64,000 nucleotides of DNA from Moritella dasanensis ArB 0140 (GCF_000276805.1 NZ_AKXQ01000002.1:62001-126000), one strand, 5' to 3'. Shown: positions 18,294-28,157, numbered from the stretch's first letter. A program made the numbers and translations. The notes: a model not told the origin generated them from the sequence alone.

Positions 18294-20204
18294 CTAATTG
18301 TTAGTTTTCTTAATAAAAGATAAAACGCCATTTAAATCTCTGGTACGCGGCATATCAGGTAAGCTATTGATAAATGTAGCGCCATAACCACGAGAGACAA
18401 TACGTGTATCACAAATAATGACACAGCCTGTGTCTTTGACATCTCGTATCAAACGCCCGACACCCTGCTTCAAGCTAATAACCGCTTTTGGAATTTGCAA
18501 TGCCGCAAAAGGATCTTCGCCCTTGCGCTGACAGTCTTCAATACGCGCCTGTAACAGCGGATCATCTGGTGATGCAAACGGTAATTTATCAATAATAACA
18601 CAGCTTAAAGTTTGCCCGCGTACATCAATACCTTCCCAAAATGAATAAGTACCGATTAATAATGCATTACCGTGTTCAATAAATTGGTCCAGTAACACTT
18701 GTTTATTGTCTTGCCCTTGTACAAATATCGGCATAGGTAATTGTTGCTGTAATAACGCAGATACTTGCCTGATCATATAATGGCTAGTACAAAGGAAGAA
18801 ACAGCGACCTTTGTTGGCTATAATCACCGGCGCTAACTTCTCAACCAATATCCGCGCGATGTTTGGATCATTAGGCTCAGGAATGTTACGTGGTACGCAC
18901 AACATAGCTTGGTTTTGATAATCAAACGGGCTGGCCAGAATAAGTTCTTTGGCATTAGCTAAGCCCATTTGTTGACGATAGTGCGAAAAACAATGATCGA
19001 CTGCCAATGTAGCTGACGTAAAGATCCACGCCGCATTATTTTTTTCCTGCTCGCTACTAAAGCGTTCCGCAATATTAAGTGGCGTGATATTTAATGTAAA
19101 GTTTCGCTTGGTACATTCATACCAATAGCTCTCGCCGGTATTATTTACCGCCATTATTTGTTGAAATATTGCTTTAATCTCAACCACACGATCGAAACAT
19201 TGATCGACAAGCTCTGTTCGCCCTAGCGCTAATTTAAGTACTTCATAGATAAAATCGAGTTGGTCTTGAAAACGGGTAACAGTTTTCATTACAGCTTGTT
19301 GATTAAGGAGATGACGCCAATTGCCACGGCCGGTTTCCATTGAAAAGCTTAAGCGTAAATCTTGAGTTGCGTTGGCGAGACCATTTGCGGCTTTTGTAAC
19401 TTGGACTGTGTCTTTAAGATCGGTTCGACCAAGGTATTGGACATCCTTGCACAACGCTTGGATTAGTTTACTCGACAGGCTTTTACCAAAATATTCCGAG
19501 GCTATATCCGGTATCTGATGGGCTTCATCAAAGACAATCACATCAGCATCAGGCAGCAAGCGGCCAAAACCAGAATCTTTCACATTAAGATCAGCAAAGT
19601 ATAAATGATGGTTGACGACCACAATGTCGGCCTCTAAGGCTTTACGACGGGCTTTAACTAAGTAGCAATCTTCATAATCTGGGCAATCTCGTCCCAAGCA
19701 GTTGTCATTTGTCGATGTAACGAGCGGTAAGATCTCCGCATCATCTTTCAGCCCTGGTACCGAGCTCATGTCACCGCTAATGGTGATGTTAGACCAACCC
19801 TTTATTTTAACGTAATCACTTAATATCGTTTGATTTTGATATTGCGTTTCTCGACTCAAACGGGTCAAACGTTCTGTACAAAGGTAGTTATTACGACCTT
19901 TGAGTAATGCTGTTTTAGCTTTACTGTTTAATGCGTCGATAATGAAAGGTAAATCACGGTTGAACAACTGTTCTTGCAGGTTTTTACTACCCGTACTAAT
20001 AATGGTTGTTTTGTCATTAACCAACGCAGGAATAAGATAGGCGAACGTTTTACCTGTCCCTGTCTCTGCTTCGACTATTAAGTTACCCTTGCTTGCGATC
20101 ACATCGTTAATGGCTTTTGCCATATCGATTTGCGGTTGACGAGCCGTATAGCCATCGATGACTTTGGCTAATGCGCCACCCGATAAAAAATATTGCTCTA
20201 TCAC
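18294..20204 (-). CDS. yoaA: DinG-family ATP-dependent helicase YoaA
   Basis: XPD/DinG-type superfamily 2 DNA helicase with an iron-sulfur cluster. In E. coli, YoaA works with the HolC subunit in DNA repair. Walker A is EAETGTGKT, followed by STGSKNLQEQL, cluster cysteines (one in NNYLCTERL, three in NCLGRDCPDYEDC), the DEAH box FDEAHQ, and C-terminal motifs TYSFWEGIDVRG and QGVGRLIRD. The frame is open to 20288, but GTG 20204, preceded by GGAAAC, gives exactly 636 residues, the E. coli length, and drops an unrelated 28-residue leader. This start choice is probable rather than certain. Confidence 0.91.
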   Translation of the reverse strand: MIEQYFLSGGALAKVIDGYTARQPQIDMAKAINDVIASKGNLIVEAETGTGKTFAYLIPALVNDKTTIISTGSKNLQEQLFNRDLPFIIDALNSKAKTALLKGRNNYLCTERLTRLSRETQYQNQTILSDYVKIKGWSNITISGDMSSVPGLKDDAEILPLVTSTNDNCLGRDCPDYEDCYLVKARRKALEADIVVVNHHLYFADLNVKDSGFGRLLPDADVIVFDEAHQIPDIASEYFGKSLSSKLIQALCKDVQYLGRTDLKDTVQVTKAANGLANATQDLRLSFSMETGRGNWRHLLNQQAVMKTVTRFQDQLDFIYEVLKLALGRTELVDQCFDRVVEIKAIFQQIMAVNNTGESYWYECTKRNFTLNITPLNIAERFSSEQEKNNAAWIFTSATLAVDHCFSHYRQQMGLANAKELILASPFDYQNQAMLCVPRNIPEPNDPNIARILVEKLAPVIIANKGRCFFLCTSHYMIRQVSALLQQQLPMPIFVQGQDNKQVLLDQFIEHGNALLIGTYSFWEGIDVRGQTLSCVIIDKLPFASPDDPLLQARIEDCQRKGEDPFAALQIPKAVISLKQGVGRLIRDVKDTGCVIICDTRIVSRGYGATFINSLPDMPRTRDLNGVLSFIKKTNN

Positions 20205-20535
20205 AAACAAGTTTCCATTTAATTTTATTAGACGCCATTTAATACCATCACTTATGCTAATAATCAAATTGATGTTGTATAAAGCCAAATTGATGGTTGT
20301 TTTTCAACCCTGTTAACAAAATACTACCGCTTATAACTTGTTATTTTTAACAAAATTAGTCAGTAATAGTGGAATCGCGCCCCACTTCTGCTAAAATCGC
20401 CTGCAAATCGACAGCAACACCTCGAATCTAGCTAATGAGTCCAAAGTAACTTGGAAGAGCCTTCAGGGAAATGAAAGAAACTCTTCCAAGTTACTTAGGT
20501 ATTTAAACGATTAAACTCAATAAGGATAGTTAACA
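20205..20535. other. Divergent spacer between yoaA and purC
   Basis: This 331-bp region carries the promoters of both genes. On the plus strand, TGCTAAAAT (20389-20397) looks like an extended -10. A perfect 16-bp inverted repeat (20444-20496) lies in the expected purC leader. No canonical PurR operator was found by eye. Confidence 0.5.
20444..20496 (+). promoter_or_regulatory. Perfect 16-bp-stem hairpin in the purC leader
   Basis: AAGTAACTTGGAAGAG (20444-20459) is exactly complementary to CTCTTCCAAGTTACTT (20481-20496) across a 21-nt loop. No T-run follows, and the purC start is 40 nt downstream, so it is unlikely to be a simple terminator. It may be a leader RNA structure, a protein-binding palindrome or a dispersed repeat. 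Confidence 0.6.
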
Positions 20536-21639
20536 ATGAGTCTTGCTGATAAAGTACTAGCTGTAAACAATGATTTACCAATCCGTACAGATAAGCCTGT
20601 TCACAGTGGTAAAGTACGTTCTGTTTATTGGTTAACTGAAGCCGATAGTCGTCGTCTAATCGAAGAAAAGGGTTATGACGTAGCGGCAGATGCACCACTT
20701 GCAATTATGGTTATTAGTGATCGTATTTCTGCATTTGAATGTATTTGGCACGGTGAAGGCGACATGCGCGGTGTACCTGGGAAAGGTGCTGCGTTAAACG
20801 CAATTTCAAACCATTGGTTTAAGTCTTTCCGTGAGAATGGATTAGCTGATAGCCATATCCTTGATATCCCTCACCCATTCATTTGGATCGTTCAAAAAGC
20901 CCGACCAGTCATGATTGAAGCGATTTGTCGCCAATACATCACAGGTTCAATGTGGCGCGCTTATAGTAAAGGTGAACGAAACTTCTGCGGTATCGAATTA
21001 CCAGAAGGTTTAACCAAAGACCAAAAACTACCAGAATTGTTAATTACGCCGTCGACTAAAGGTATTTTAGAAGGCATTCCTGGCGTTCCTGCTGTTGATG
21101 ATGTCAATATCACGCGTACAAATATCTCAGATAATTATGAAGCGTTTAACTTTAAATCTGTCGAAGATATTACTTACTACGAGAAGCTATTAAAAGAAGG
21201 CTTTAATGTAATTAGTGATGCATTAGCCGATGTTGGCCAAATGTTTGTTGATACTAAGTTCGAGTTTGGTTATGTAACAGACAGTAAAGGTCAAGATAAA
21301 CTGATTTATATGGATGAAGTCGGCACACCAGATTCATCACGTATTTGGGATACAGCGGCATTCGACCAAGGTAATGTAGTGGAGAACTCTAAAGAAGGTT
21401 TCCGTCAGCAATTGCTTAACCACTTCCCTGAACCTGATATCTTATTAAACAAAAACAGAATGGATGAGCGTTTGGCACTTGCTGAACATAATGCACTACC
21501 AACGTCTGTATTAATGTCAATTTCAGAAACGTACTTAAACATCGCTGAGAAAATCACCGGTGAAAAGATTGTGTTGTCTGCCAACCCGAAAGCTGAAATC
21601 GTTGAAATTTTACGTAACGATTACAATCTTATTGATTAA
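20536..21639 (+). CDS. purC: SAICAR synthetase PurC, long Vibrio-type
   Basis: Phosphoribosylaminoimidazole-succinocarboxamide synthase, which joins aspartate to CAIR in de novo purine synthesis. At 367 residues it belongs to the long form found in Vibrio-like bacteria, not the 237-residue E. coli form. Visible motifs are [11 protein letters not shown] (nucleotide binding), [26 protein letters not shown] and [20 protein letters not shown] precedes the ATG by 9 nt. The leader contains a strong hairpin and the 3' end has a bidirectional terminator, so it is a single-gene unit. Confidence 0.94.
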   Translation: MSLADKVLAVNNDLPIRTDKPVHSGKVRSVYWLTEADSRRLIEEKGYDVAADAPLAIMVISDRISAFECIWHGEGDMRGVPGKGAALNAISNHWFKSFRENGLADSHILDIPHPFIWIVQKARPVMIEAICRQYITGSMWRAYSKGERNFCGIELPEGLTKDQKLPELLITPSTKGILEGIPGVPAVDDVNITRTNISDNYEAFNFKSVEDITYYEKLLKEGFNVISDALADVGQMFVDTKFEFGYVTDSKGQDKLIYMDEVGTPDSSRIWDTAAFDQGNVVENSKEGFRQQLLNHFPEPDILLNKNRMDERLALAEHNALPTSVLMSISETYLNIAEKITGEKIVLSANPKAEIVEILRNDYNLID

Positions 21640-21700
21640 TATCCATGTCTATTAAACTAGATAGAATGTATTAAATTGTATACAGATTAAATGATGTAAT

Positions 21701-21746
21701 AAAAAAGGAGAGCTACTTAGTATTAAAAGTAGACTCTCCTTTTTTT
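21701..21746. terminator. Bidirectional terminator between purC and the COG2509 gene
   Basis: GGAGAG-CTACTT (21707-21718) pairs with AAGTAG-a-CTCTCC (21727-21739), with one bulged A. An A-run flanks the left and a T-run the right, suiting the two convergent genes. Confidence 0.85.
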
Positions 21747-21767
21747 GTATTCATTGTTTAACAGTCA

Positions 21768-23384
21768 TTAATCTTCTTTAACAAGCATAGATAGCGCCAT
21801 TGCTTCTGCTACTTTAATACCATCAATACCAGCAGATAAAATGCCACCAGCATAACCAGCACCTTCACCAGCAGGGTATAAACCTTTCGTGCTTACACTT
21901 TGGAAGTCACGACCACGTTTAATGCTTACAGGCGATGATGTACGAGTTTCTACACCGGTTAATGTTGCATCTTTCGTAGAGAAACCTTTAATTTTCTTTT
22001 CAAAAGCAGGAATAGCTTCACGAATTGCCGCGACTGCAAATGGAGGAAGTGTCTTGCTCAAATCTGTAAATTTAAGACCCGGTTTGTATGACGGAACGAC
22101 ATCGCCAAATTCACCTTCGCCTTTACCATTAAGGAAGTCACCAACCGTTTGTCCTGGTGCATCGTAGTTACTACCACCAATAACGAATGCATTTTTTTCC
22201 CACTTACGTTGTAAGTCGATACCTGCTAATGGGTTACCTGGATAATCTTCTGGTGTAATACCAACAACGATAGCGCTGTTTGCATTCATTTCATTACGTG
22301 AATATTGGCTCATGCCGTTGGTAACAACGTGACCTTCTTCAGATGTTGCAGCAACAACGGTACCGCCTGGACACATACAGAAGCTATAAACAGAACGACC
22401 ATTTTTACAGTGATGAACGAGTTTATAATCCGCTGAGCCAAGTAGTGGATTACCGGCATTTTTACCAAAACGTGCGTCGTCAATCGCTGATTGTTTGTGT
22501 TCAATACGGAAACCAATCGAGAATGGTTTCGCTTCAAGGTAAACGCCACGCTTTTGTAGCATTTCAAATGTATCACGCGCACTGTGACCAATAGCCAGAG
22601 AAACATGGTTTGTTGCAATAATTTCGCCACCAGCAAGCTCAACACCAGTAACTTGATCATTTTCAATTAAAATATCATCTACACGCGCACTAAAACGAAT
22701 ATCACCGCCAAGTTCAATGATATCTTTTCGCATACGTTCAATCATAGTAACAAGTTTAAATGTGCCAATATGTGGCTTACTTAAATACATGATTTCTTCA
22801 GGTGCGCCAGCTTTAACAAATTCAGTTAAAATCTTACGAGCATGAAACTTCGGATCTTTTACTTGGCTATACAATTTACCGTCTGAGAAAGTGCCCGCGC
22901 CACCTTCACCAAACTGAACATTTGATTCCGGATTTAATTCACGCTTACGCCAAAAGCCAAAAGTATCCTTGGTTCTTTCACGCACTTCTTTACCACGTTC
23001 TAATACAATTGGTTTTAATCCCATTTGCGCAAGTATTAGTGCAGTAAATAAACCACATGGACCAAAGCCAATCACAACAGGACGCTGCTCTAGCTCTTCT
23101 GTTTTTTCAGCAACAAATTTGTATGACATATCAGGTGTCAAACGAACATGCTGATCTTTTTCAAACTTAGCTAAGATCGCTTGTTCATCTACACTGTCTG
23201 CCAAAGTAACATCTAATGTATACATTAAGATAATCACATCACGTTTACGTGCATCATAACCACGGCGAAAAACAGTATATTCAGCTAATTGCTCAGGTTT
23301 AAGTGACAATCTCTCTAAAATATATGCATTGATTGCTTGATCGTCATGATCAAGTGGTAGTTTTACATCGGTTAAACGTAACAT
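21768..23384 (-). CDS. FAD-dependent dehydrogenase of the COG2509 family
   Basis: A 538-residue flavoprotein. After an N-terminal domain of about 100 residues, the dinucleotide-binding motif GFGPCGLFTALILAQMGL (about 106-123) leads into an FAD fold with GEGGAGTFSDGKLYS, AIGHSARDTFEML, a Cys-containing CMCPGG, and C-terminal YPAGEGAGYAGGILSAGIDG. This matches the uncharacterised FAD-dependent dehydrogenases of COG2509. The physiological electron donor and substrate are unknown. The ferredoxin gene fdxA is divergent and 223 bp away; a functional link is only a guess. Confidence 0.87.
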   Translation of the reverse strand: MLRLTDVKLPLDHDDQAINAYILERLSLKPEQLAEYTVFRRGYDARKRDVIILMYTLDVTLADSVDEQAILAKFEKDQHVRLTPDMSYKFVAEKTEELEQRPVVIGFGPCGLFTALILAQMGLKPIVLERGKEVRERTKDTFGFWRKRELNPESNVQFGEGGAGTFSDGKLYSQVKDPKFHARKILTEFVKAGAPEEIMYLSKPHIGTFKLVTMIERMRKDIIELGGDIRFSARVDDILIENDQVTGVELAGGEIIATNHVSLAIGHSARDTFEMLQKRGVYLEAKPFSIGFRIEHKQSAIDDARFGKNAGNPLLGSADYKLVHHCKNGRSVYSFCMCPGGTVVAATSEEGHVVTNGMSQYSRNEMNANSAIVVGITPEDYPGNPLAGIDLQRKWEKNAFVIGGSNYDAPGQTVGDFLNGKGEGEFGDVVPSYKPGLKFTDLSKTLPPFAVAAIREAIPAFEKKIKGFSTKDATLTGVETRTSSPVSIKRGRDFQSVSTKGLYPAGEGAGYAGGILSAGIDGIKVAEAMALSMLVKED

Positions 23385-23607
23385 AGAAAATTATCCAAAT
23401 ATCAAAATGCTGAGCGCTGTTAGAGCACTCGCTTGTAAACTAGAATCTTAGGGCGGGCATTTTACGTTATTATGACGAAATATGCATTTTATTATTTAAA
23501 ACCAGCTTGTTTTTCGAGCCTCTTTTGTCGTCTTAATTGGATGTTAATTGCTTTTAGGGCCTGCTTACGTATAATGCCAGCACTTTGAAAATTGAGGAAC
23601 AAGCATC

Positions 23608-23931
23608 ATGGCTTTTGTCGTAACCGAAAACTGTATTAAATGTAAACATGGTGATTGTGTCCCTGTATGCCCTGCCGATGCCTTCCATGAAGGACCGAAC
23701 TTCCTGGTCATAAATCCGATAGCCTGTATTGATTGTGGACTTTGCGTACCCGAATGTCCTGTCGATGCCATTTATCAAGAAGATGAAGTACCTGAAGATC
23801 AACAAGTATTTATCGAAATAAATGAAGAACTGTCAGAACTATGGCCTATTATTACAGAAAAATGCGAACCACCAGCAGATGCCGATGACTGGGATGGTGT
23901 AGAAAATAAACTGTCCTTATTAGAGCGCTAG
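23608..23931 (+). CDS. fdxA: 7Fe-8S ferredoxin FdxA
   Basis: A 107-residue ferredoxin of the Azotobacter FdI type carrying one [3Fe-4S] and one [4Fe-4S] cluster. The first cysteine set is [14 protein letters not shown] (9-22) and the second [12 protein letters not shown]. Where Azotobacter FdI has an extra free cysteine (PVDCF), this protein has Ala (PADAF). The C-terminal extension with [14 protein letters not shown] and [10 protein letters not shown] is typical of the long form. GAGGA precedes the ATG. It acts as a low-potential electron carrier in the cytoplasm; partners are unknown. Confidence 0.95.
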   Translation: MAFVVTENCIKCKHGDCVPVCPADAFHEGPNFLVINPIACIDCGLCVPECPVDAIYQEDEVPEDQQVFIEINEELSELWPIITEKCEPPADADDWDGVENKLSLLER

Positions 23932-24184
23932 TCATAAACAGCCTAATAACACGTGGATAATATAATAATCCAATCGTAAGTTGAGAGTTCCTTATCTTCC
24001 CTACAGGAATCTCACTTACCAGATTAACTCTCATTTTATAGCCAGCAAGTTCACCTTCTACAATCTACAGCACATTAACACTCACCTTCCTCTCGACTTT
24101 TCTCTCGTATAGTCAATTCACATCTAGACTTAAAAGATTAACTAATATTTAGTCCTACTTTAAAAGTAATCTAAGGATAGACTG

Positions 24185-25663
24185 ATGCGTAATGAGACCA
24201 ATTCAATTACTAAATTAATGTTCGTGACCTTAATACTTATCACTTCCCATACATACTCCTATGCCAACAGCTCTGTATCAATCAAGACTGTACCTATTTA
24301 TCCCTTCTCTCAAGATCAACAGCACCTGTACGACGAGCTTAAAAGTACCAATAAAGATCAGCTGCTGTTTTTTAAACATAATCGGCTAAATCTATCTGGT
24401 CTTACATTATTGAGTTTATTAACTGATCTCGGCTTTAGGCAAGATTCTAGACTCTCCAATAATGAGAAATCGAATATAGACGCAACAGATATAGCGCTTA
24501 CCCTTGCGCTTTATCACATCGCTTCGCAATCACAGGGAAATCAATTAAAGTCGCCAGCAAATAAACCCGATGATTTTAAAGCCGCGCTTAATAACGATAC
24601 CCTTTCCGCCTATATTGATTCAGCAATGCCGCAATTTAACGCCGTCATTCGTTTAAGGCAGGCGATTAACAAATACAAGAGAATGCAATATATAGACTGG
24701 CCTCTGCTGACTGAGACATTTAACCCACAATTAGGTCAAGGTCACGCGGAAGTGAAGATACTCAGGCACAAGTTAATGATACTCGATGATTTGAACAAGG
24801 CCCCTAATTCTACTTCAAAACATTCTACGTCAAAACATAGATTGCACATATTTGACCAAAGCCTCATTGACGGTATAAAGCATTTTCAGCGCCGTAATGG
24901 TTTTAAGCCAACAGGTAAACTTAATACCTATACAATAAACGCCTTAAACCAAAGCATAGCCACCCGTACCAACAAGCTTCAAGTTAACTTATGGCGCTGG
25001 CTTTCTTTACCCCGCACTCCACCAACAAAATACATCATGGTCAATATCCCTGCGTTTGATTTAACCCTCATCGATAAAGGTAAGCCTGTAATGGCAATGA
25101 AAGTGATTGTCGGTAAGCCCACTAATCAAACGCCAGTCATGATCACAGAGGTTAACTCAGTTACCCTGAATCCAACATGGACTCCTACTCGCAATATAAT
25201 AAACAATGACCTCTTACCTTTACATAACAACAATAACACTGCCCTAAAAAGCCTTAACTTCCATCTGGCCAAAGGTTTTGGCGTTAACACGGTATACAGG
25301 GAGATACCGGCTGACCTACAAAGCATGTTAGGACAGTATCGCTTAGTTCAACGAGCTGGCAATAATAATGCGTTAGGTAATGTGCGGTTTAATATTAAAA
25401 ACAATAACGCTATCTTCTTACATGATACGCCAACCAAGTATCTGTTTAATCGACATAATAGAGCCTTGAGTCACGGTTGCATTCGTCTAGAGAAGCCCAA
25501 AGACTTACTCACGAGCTTACTTATCAGTCATGGGGACAAGTCTAAAACCCAGCATATGAGACTGTCTGATTCACTCCCCGTTTTTATTACATATCAAACC
25601 GCATGGATTGATAACTTAGGGAAAATAAATTTTCGTAACGACCTGTATAAAAAGGATAATTAA
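24185..25663 (+). CDS. L,D-transpeptidase, YcbB (LdtD) family
   Basis: Periplasmic peptidoglycan L,D-transpeptidase that forms 3-3 crosslinks (or attaches proteins), 492 residues. An N-terminal signal sequence ends near SHTYSYA. A peptidoglycan-binding domain is visible around 225-260 (SLIDGIKHFQRRNGFKPTGK). The YkuD catalytic domain has HDTPTKYLFNRHNRALSHGC with nucleophile Cys432. It is shorter than E. coli YcbB (615 aa). A 15-bp imperfect tandem duplication at 24809-24838 encodes a doubled STSKH. It lies 174 bp upstream of the Flp pilin gene, same strand, but no shared function is shown. Confidence 0.89.
   Translation: MRNETNSITKLMFVTLILITSHTYSYANSSVSIKTVPIYPFSQDQQHLYDELKSTNKDQLLFFKHNRLNLSGLTLLSLLTDLGFRQDSRLSNNEKSNIDATDIALTLALYHIASQSQGNQLKSPANKPDDFKAALNNDTLSAYIDSAMPQFNAVIRLRQAINKYKRMQYIDWPLLTETFNPQLGQGHAEVKILRHKLMILDDLNKAPNSTSKHSTSKHRLHIFDQSLIDGIKHFQRRNGFKPTGKLNTYTINALNQSIATRTNKLQVNLWRWLSLPRTPPTKYIMVNIPAFDLTLIDKGKPVMAMKVIVGKPTNQTPVMITEVNSVTLNPTWTPTRNIINNDLLPLHNNNNTALKSLNFHLAKGFGVNTVYREIPADLQSMLGQYRLVQRAGNNNALGNVRFNIKNNNAIFLHDTPTKYLFNRHNRALSHGCIRLEKPKDLLTSLLISHGDKSKTQHMRLSDSLPVFITYQTAWIDNLGKINFRNDLYKKDN
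24809..24838 (+). repeat. 15-bp tandem duplication inside the L,D-transpeptidase gene
   Basis: TCTACTTCAAAACAT is followed directly by TCTACGTCAAAACAT, one mismatch. It keeps the reading frame and duplicates STSKH just before the peptidoglycan-binding domain. Confidence 0.8.
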
Positions 25664-25837
25664 TTATTCAACTCATAAATTTAAAATTAACACAATAAAA
25701 AATAGCCAATAATGAGATAGTGCTCTAGTTTTAGGTATATGCTTCTAAAGTAAGGGAGCATCAAGAAGTAAAGACAATAAAATCAATGTGTTAATCTATA
25801 TTTGTGAATTAAAAGTAACTTATTGGAGTACTAAAAA

Positions 25838-26056
25838 ATGAATAAATTATCAATGTTTATCCAAGATTTTATCGAAGACGAAAGTGGTCTTACTGCGGTT
25901 GAGTATGCCATTGCTGGTGGATTAGTTGTTGGTGGCATGGTCGTTGCGTTTGATCAATTGGGTACCGCTGCAACAGGCCAAATAACAACTTTATGTGGTG
26001 CCGTTGATGCGGACGCAACATGTACAGGCGTAGCTGCGGCTGCTGGTGGTGGCTAA
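25838..26056 (+). CDS. flp: Flp-family type IVb pilin
   Basis: Major pilin of the Tad (tight adherence) system, 72 residues. The short leader ends in ESG, with probable cleavage after Gly17. The mature N-terminus LTAVEYAIA carries the conserved Glu5 and Tyr6 of Flp pilins, followed by a hydrophobic helix. The C-terminal part has two cysteines (TTLCG and ATCTG) that may form a disulfide, and a small-residue tail AAAAGGG. It heads the Tad locus, with an upstream TTGGAG ribosome-site region. The prepilin peptidase gene follows after 64 bp. Confidence 0.95.
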   Translation: MNKLSMFIQDFIEDESGLTAVEYAIAGGLVVGGMVVAFDQLGTAATGQITTLCGAVDADATCTGVAAAAGGG

Positions 26057-26120
26057 ATAAAAACATAGCAGCAAGTGCTCTTACTAGACCACAATACTAA
26101 GGTTTATAAAAAAGGATTTT

Positions 26121-26714
26121 ATGATGTCAAACTATGCGTTAGTAATGCCGATTGTAACAGCGCTATTAATTCTTTGTGTAGCACTGTACTTTGATCTTCG
26201 TTACAAGCGCATACCAAACTTACTATGTTTCTTAGCACTATTTTTAGGCATTATTATTAATAGTTTCTTTAATTCATGGTCTGGCTTTATAGAGTCTTTA
26301 TTCGGGGCTGGGTTGGCATTAATACTACTCATTCCTGCTTACAAATTTAAAATGCTTGGTGCTGGTGATGTAAAATTAATGATTGGCATCGGCGCCATTT
26401 CTGGTCCTTTAATATTAACCTGGTCAATTGCATACGGTATTATTTTTGGTGCTTTTACAAGTATATTAATCGCAACTAAAACCGTTGGTTGGGTCGGTCT
26501 AAAAGCCATGATTTCTCGTTACATCGATTGTTTATATTTAGGTGTATATTTTAAACCAGAAAAAGGTGACGCAGGTGGAGTTAACGTACCTTATGCTCCT
26601 GCATTAATGCTCGGTTGGATGTTAGCAACTTATATTAACTACGACATTTACGATTTAATGTGGACGGTAGAAATAATGCTCAATGAAATAGGTACTAGCT
26701 TTAACCTCATATAA
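26121..26714 (+). CDS. tadV: Prepilin peptidase TadV/CpaA
   Basis: Inner-membrane aspartyl protease that processes Flp and the pseudopilins, 197 residues with about six membrane spans. The two catalytic aspartates are visible in LYFDLRYKRIPN (Asp25) and GAGDVKL (about residue 83). It lacks the N-terminal methylase domain of PilD, as is normal for TadV. Two ATG codons are adjacent; the second (26124) has slightly better spacing from AAAGGA. It is the second gene of the Tad locus. Confidence 0.92.
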   Translation: MMSNYALVMPIVTALLILCVALYFDLRYKRIPNLLCFLALFLGIIINSFFNSWSGFIESLFGAGLALILLIPAYKFKMLGAGDVKLMIGIGAISGPLILTWSIAYGIIFGAFTSILIATKTVGWVGLKAMISRYIDCLYLGVYFKPEKGDAGGVNVPYAPALMLGWMLATYINYDIYDLMWTVEIMLNEIGTSFNLI

Positions 26715-26751
26715 TTTTCTTTAATTACCATATAAAATAACGGGCATGATT

Positions 26752-28137
26752 ATGACGGACCAATCAATAAATGGGCTGCAAGAAAACGCACCGAAATTAA
26801 ATACCTATGACTCCCAACTCTTTCCAGAAATAGTTTCTGAACAACAAATTGATTGTACAAGTGAGCACTTAGCTAAGCGCCCAACAACAATTAGCGAAAC
26901 AGGTTTATCCTCTCAACTTCTAACCGAATTATTAATTAAACATATCCATGCTATGCACGTAGCCACTATACGTGAACTCGCAGACGCCTTAGCTTTGCCT
27001 GGAGGCATAGTACAAGTACTTATCGACGTAGCAAAAGAGTCAGCTTTAATAGAAAATAGACAAAGCTTAGCCAGTGGACAGATGCGCTATGCCTTATCAA
27101 ACATTGGTGAGGTAGAGGCAGAGAAAGCATTAAAATCAAGTGGGTATATCAGTGTTGCTCCCGTTCCTTTGACACAGTACGTTGATATTGTGCTTAAGCA
27201 AACCAGTAGAAATACACAGATTACTAAACAACGCATGCAAGCTAGATTCGCAGAGTTAATGTTTTCGGAAGCGTTAACGTCAGCCATTGGCCCCGCGTTG
27301 AACTCTAACAAACCGATATTAATTTATGGTATGCCAGGCGTTGGTAAAAGTTACCTCTGCCGTAACTTAAATTTATTATTTGGCGATGATGTATTGATCC
27401 CTTCGGCAATAGAAATCAGTGGCAATATCATCCAAGTCTATGACCCACAAGTACACATACTCAGTACCGAGCAAAACAACGAAACACCAGCAGACGCATT
27501 ATTCAGTCTCGACCGAGGTCATGACCCCCGCTGGCGTCTATGTCAACGTCCGTTGATTGTAACTGGCGGTGAGCTTACCGAAGATATGTTAGAGGTCAAT
27601 TTTGACTCAAGCAGCCGTACTTATAAAGCGCCTCTACAATTAAAAGCTAATAACGGGATCTTATTATTGGATGACCTCGGTCGTCAAAAAATGACCCCGC
27701 TCGCCTTATTTAATCGCTGGATTATTCCACTCGAAGAACGCCGAGACTTTTTGTTTTTGCCCAACGGCGTACACTTTGAAATACCTTTCGAACTGATTTT
27801 ATTGTTCTCAACCAACTTAAACCCTGCAGAACTAGTAGATGAAGCTTTCCTACGTCGCTTAGGTTACAAAATTGAATTTCAACCGTTAGAAGTCGATAGC
27901 TACAAGAAACTTTGGGGTAATGTATGCGAAAGTTTCAACTTAACTTGTGCAGATGACACATTCGATTACCTTTTAAACGCATATCACAACACAACCAACA
28001 AGCCTTTTCTGCCCTGCTATCCACGAGATTTACTCAGTATCATCAGCGATCAAGTTAAATTTAATGAGCTCCCAAATAAAGTCGAAAAAAACTTAATAGA
28101 TATTGCTTGGAAACACTATTTTGTTAGTCAAAGCTAA
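26752..28137 (+). CDS. AAA+ ATPase of the Tad locus, uncharacterised
   Basis: A 461-residue AAA+ ATPase without a recognised name. The N-terminal part (about 50-125) looks like a winged-helix domain (HIHAMHVATIRELADALALP). The AAA module has Walker A GMPGVGKS (about 193-200), Walker B GILLLDDLG (about 301-309), sensor-1-like STNLNP (about 352-357) and an arginine-finger region AFLRRLGYK. It is neither TadA nor TadZ, both of which occur downstream. Its position between tadV and rcpC is not part of the minimal Tad gene set. ATG 26752 is preferred over 26746 because CGGG lies 7 nt upstream. A remodelling or regulatory role in pilus assembly is inference. Confidence 0.75.
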   Translation: MTDQSINGLQENAPKLNTYDSQLFPEIVSEQQIDCTSEHLAKRPTTISETGLSSQLLTELLIKHIHAMHVATIRELADALALPGGIVQVLIDVAKESALIENRQSLASGQMRYALSNIGEVEAEKALKSSGYISVAPVPLTQYVDIVLKQTSRNTQITKQRMQARFAELMFSEALTSAIGPALNSNKPILIYGMPGVGKSYLCRNLNLLFGDDVLIPSAIEISGNIIQVYDPQVHILSTEQNNETPADALFSLDRGHDPRWRLCQRPLIVTGGELTEDMLEVNFDSSSRTYKAPLQLKANNGILLLDDLGRQKMTPLALFNRWIIPLEERRDFLFLPNGVHFEIPFELILLFSTNLNPAELVDEAFLRRLGYKIEFQPLEVDSYKKLWGNVCESFNLTCADDTFDYLLNAYHNTTNKPFLPCYPRDLLSIISDQVKFNELPNKVEKNLIDIAWKHYFVSQS

Positions 28138-28157
28138 TAATATTAGAGGTAAGTAAC

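Noticed and set aside
20431-20500. Possible hammerhead-ribozyme-like core (CTAATGAGTCC followed by GAAA-type segments) near the purC leader
   Set aside because: The essential CTGATGA core is changed (CTAATGA) and the stems do not arrange as three helices around the core.
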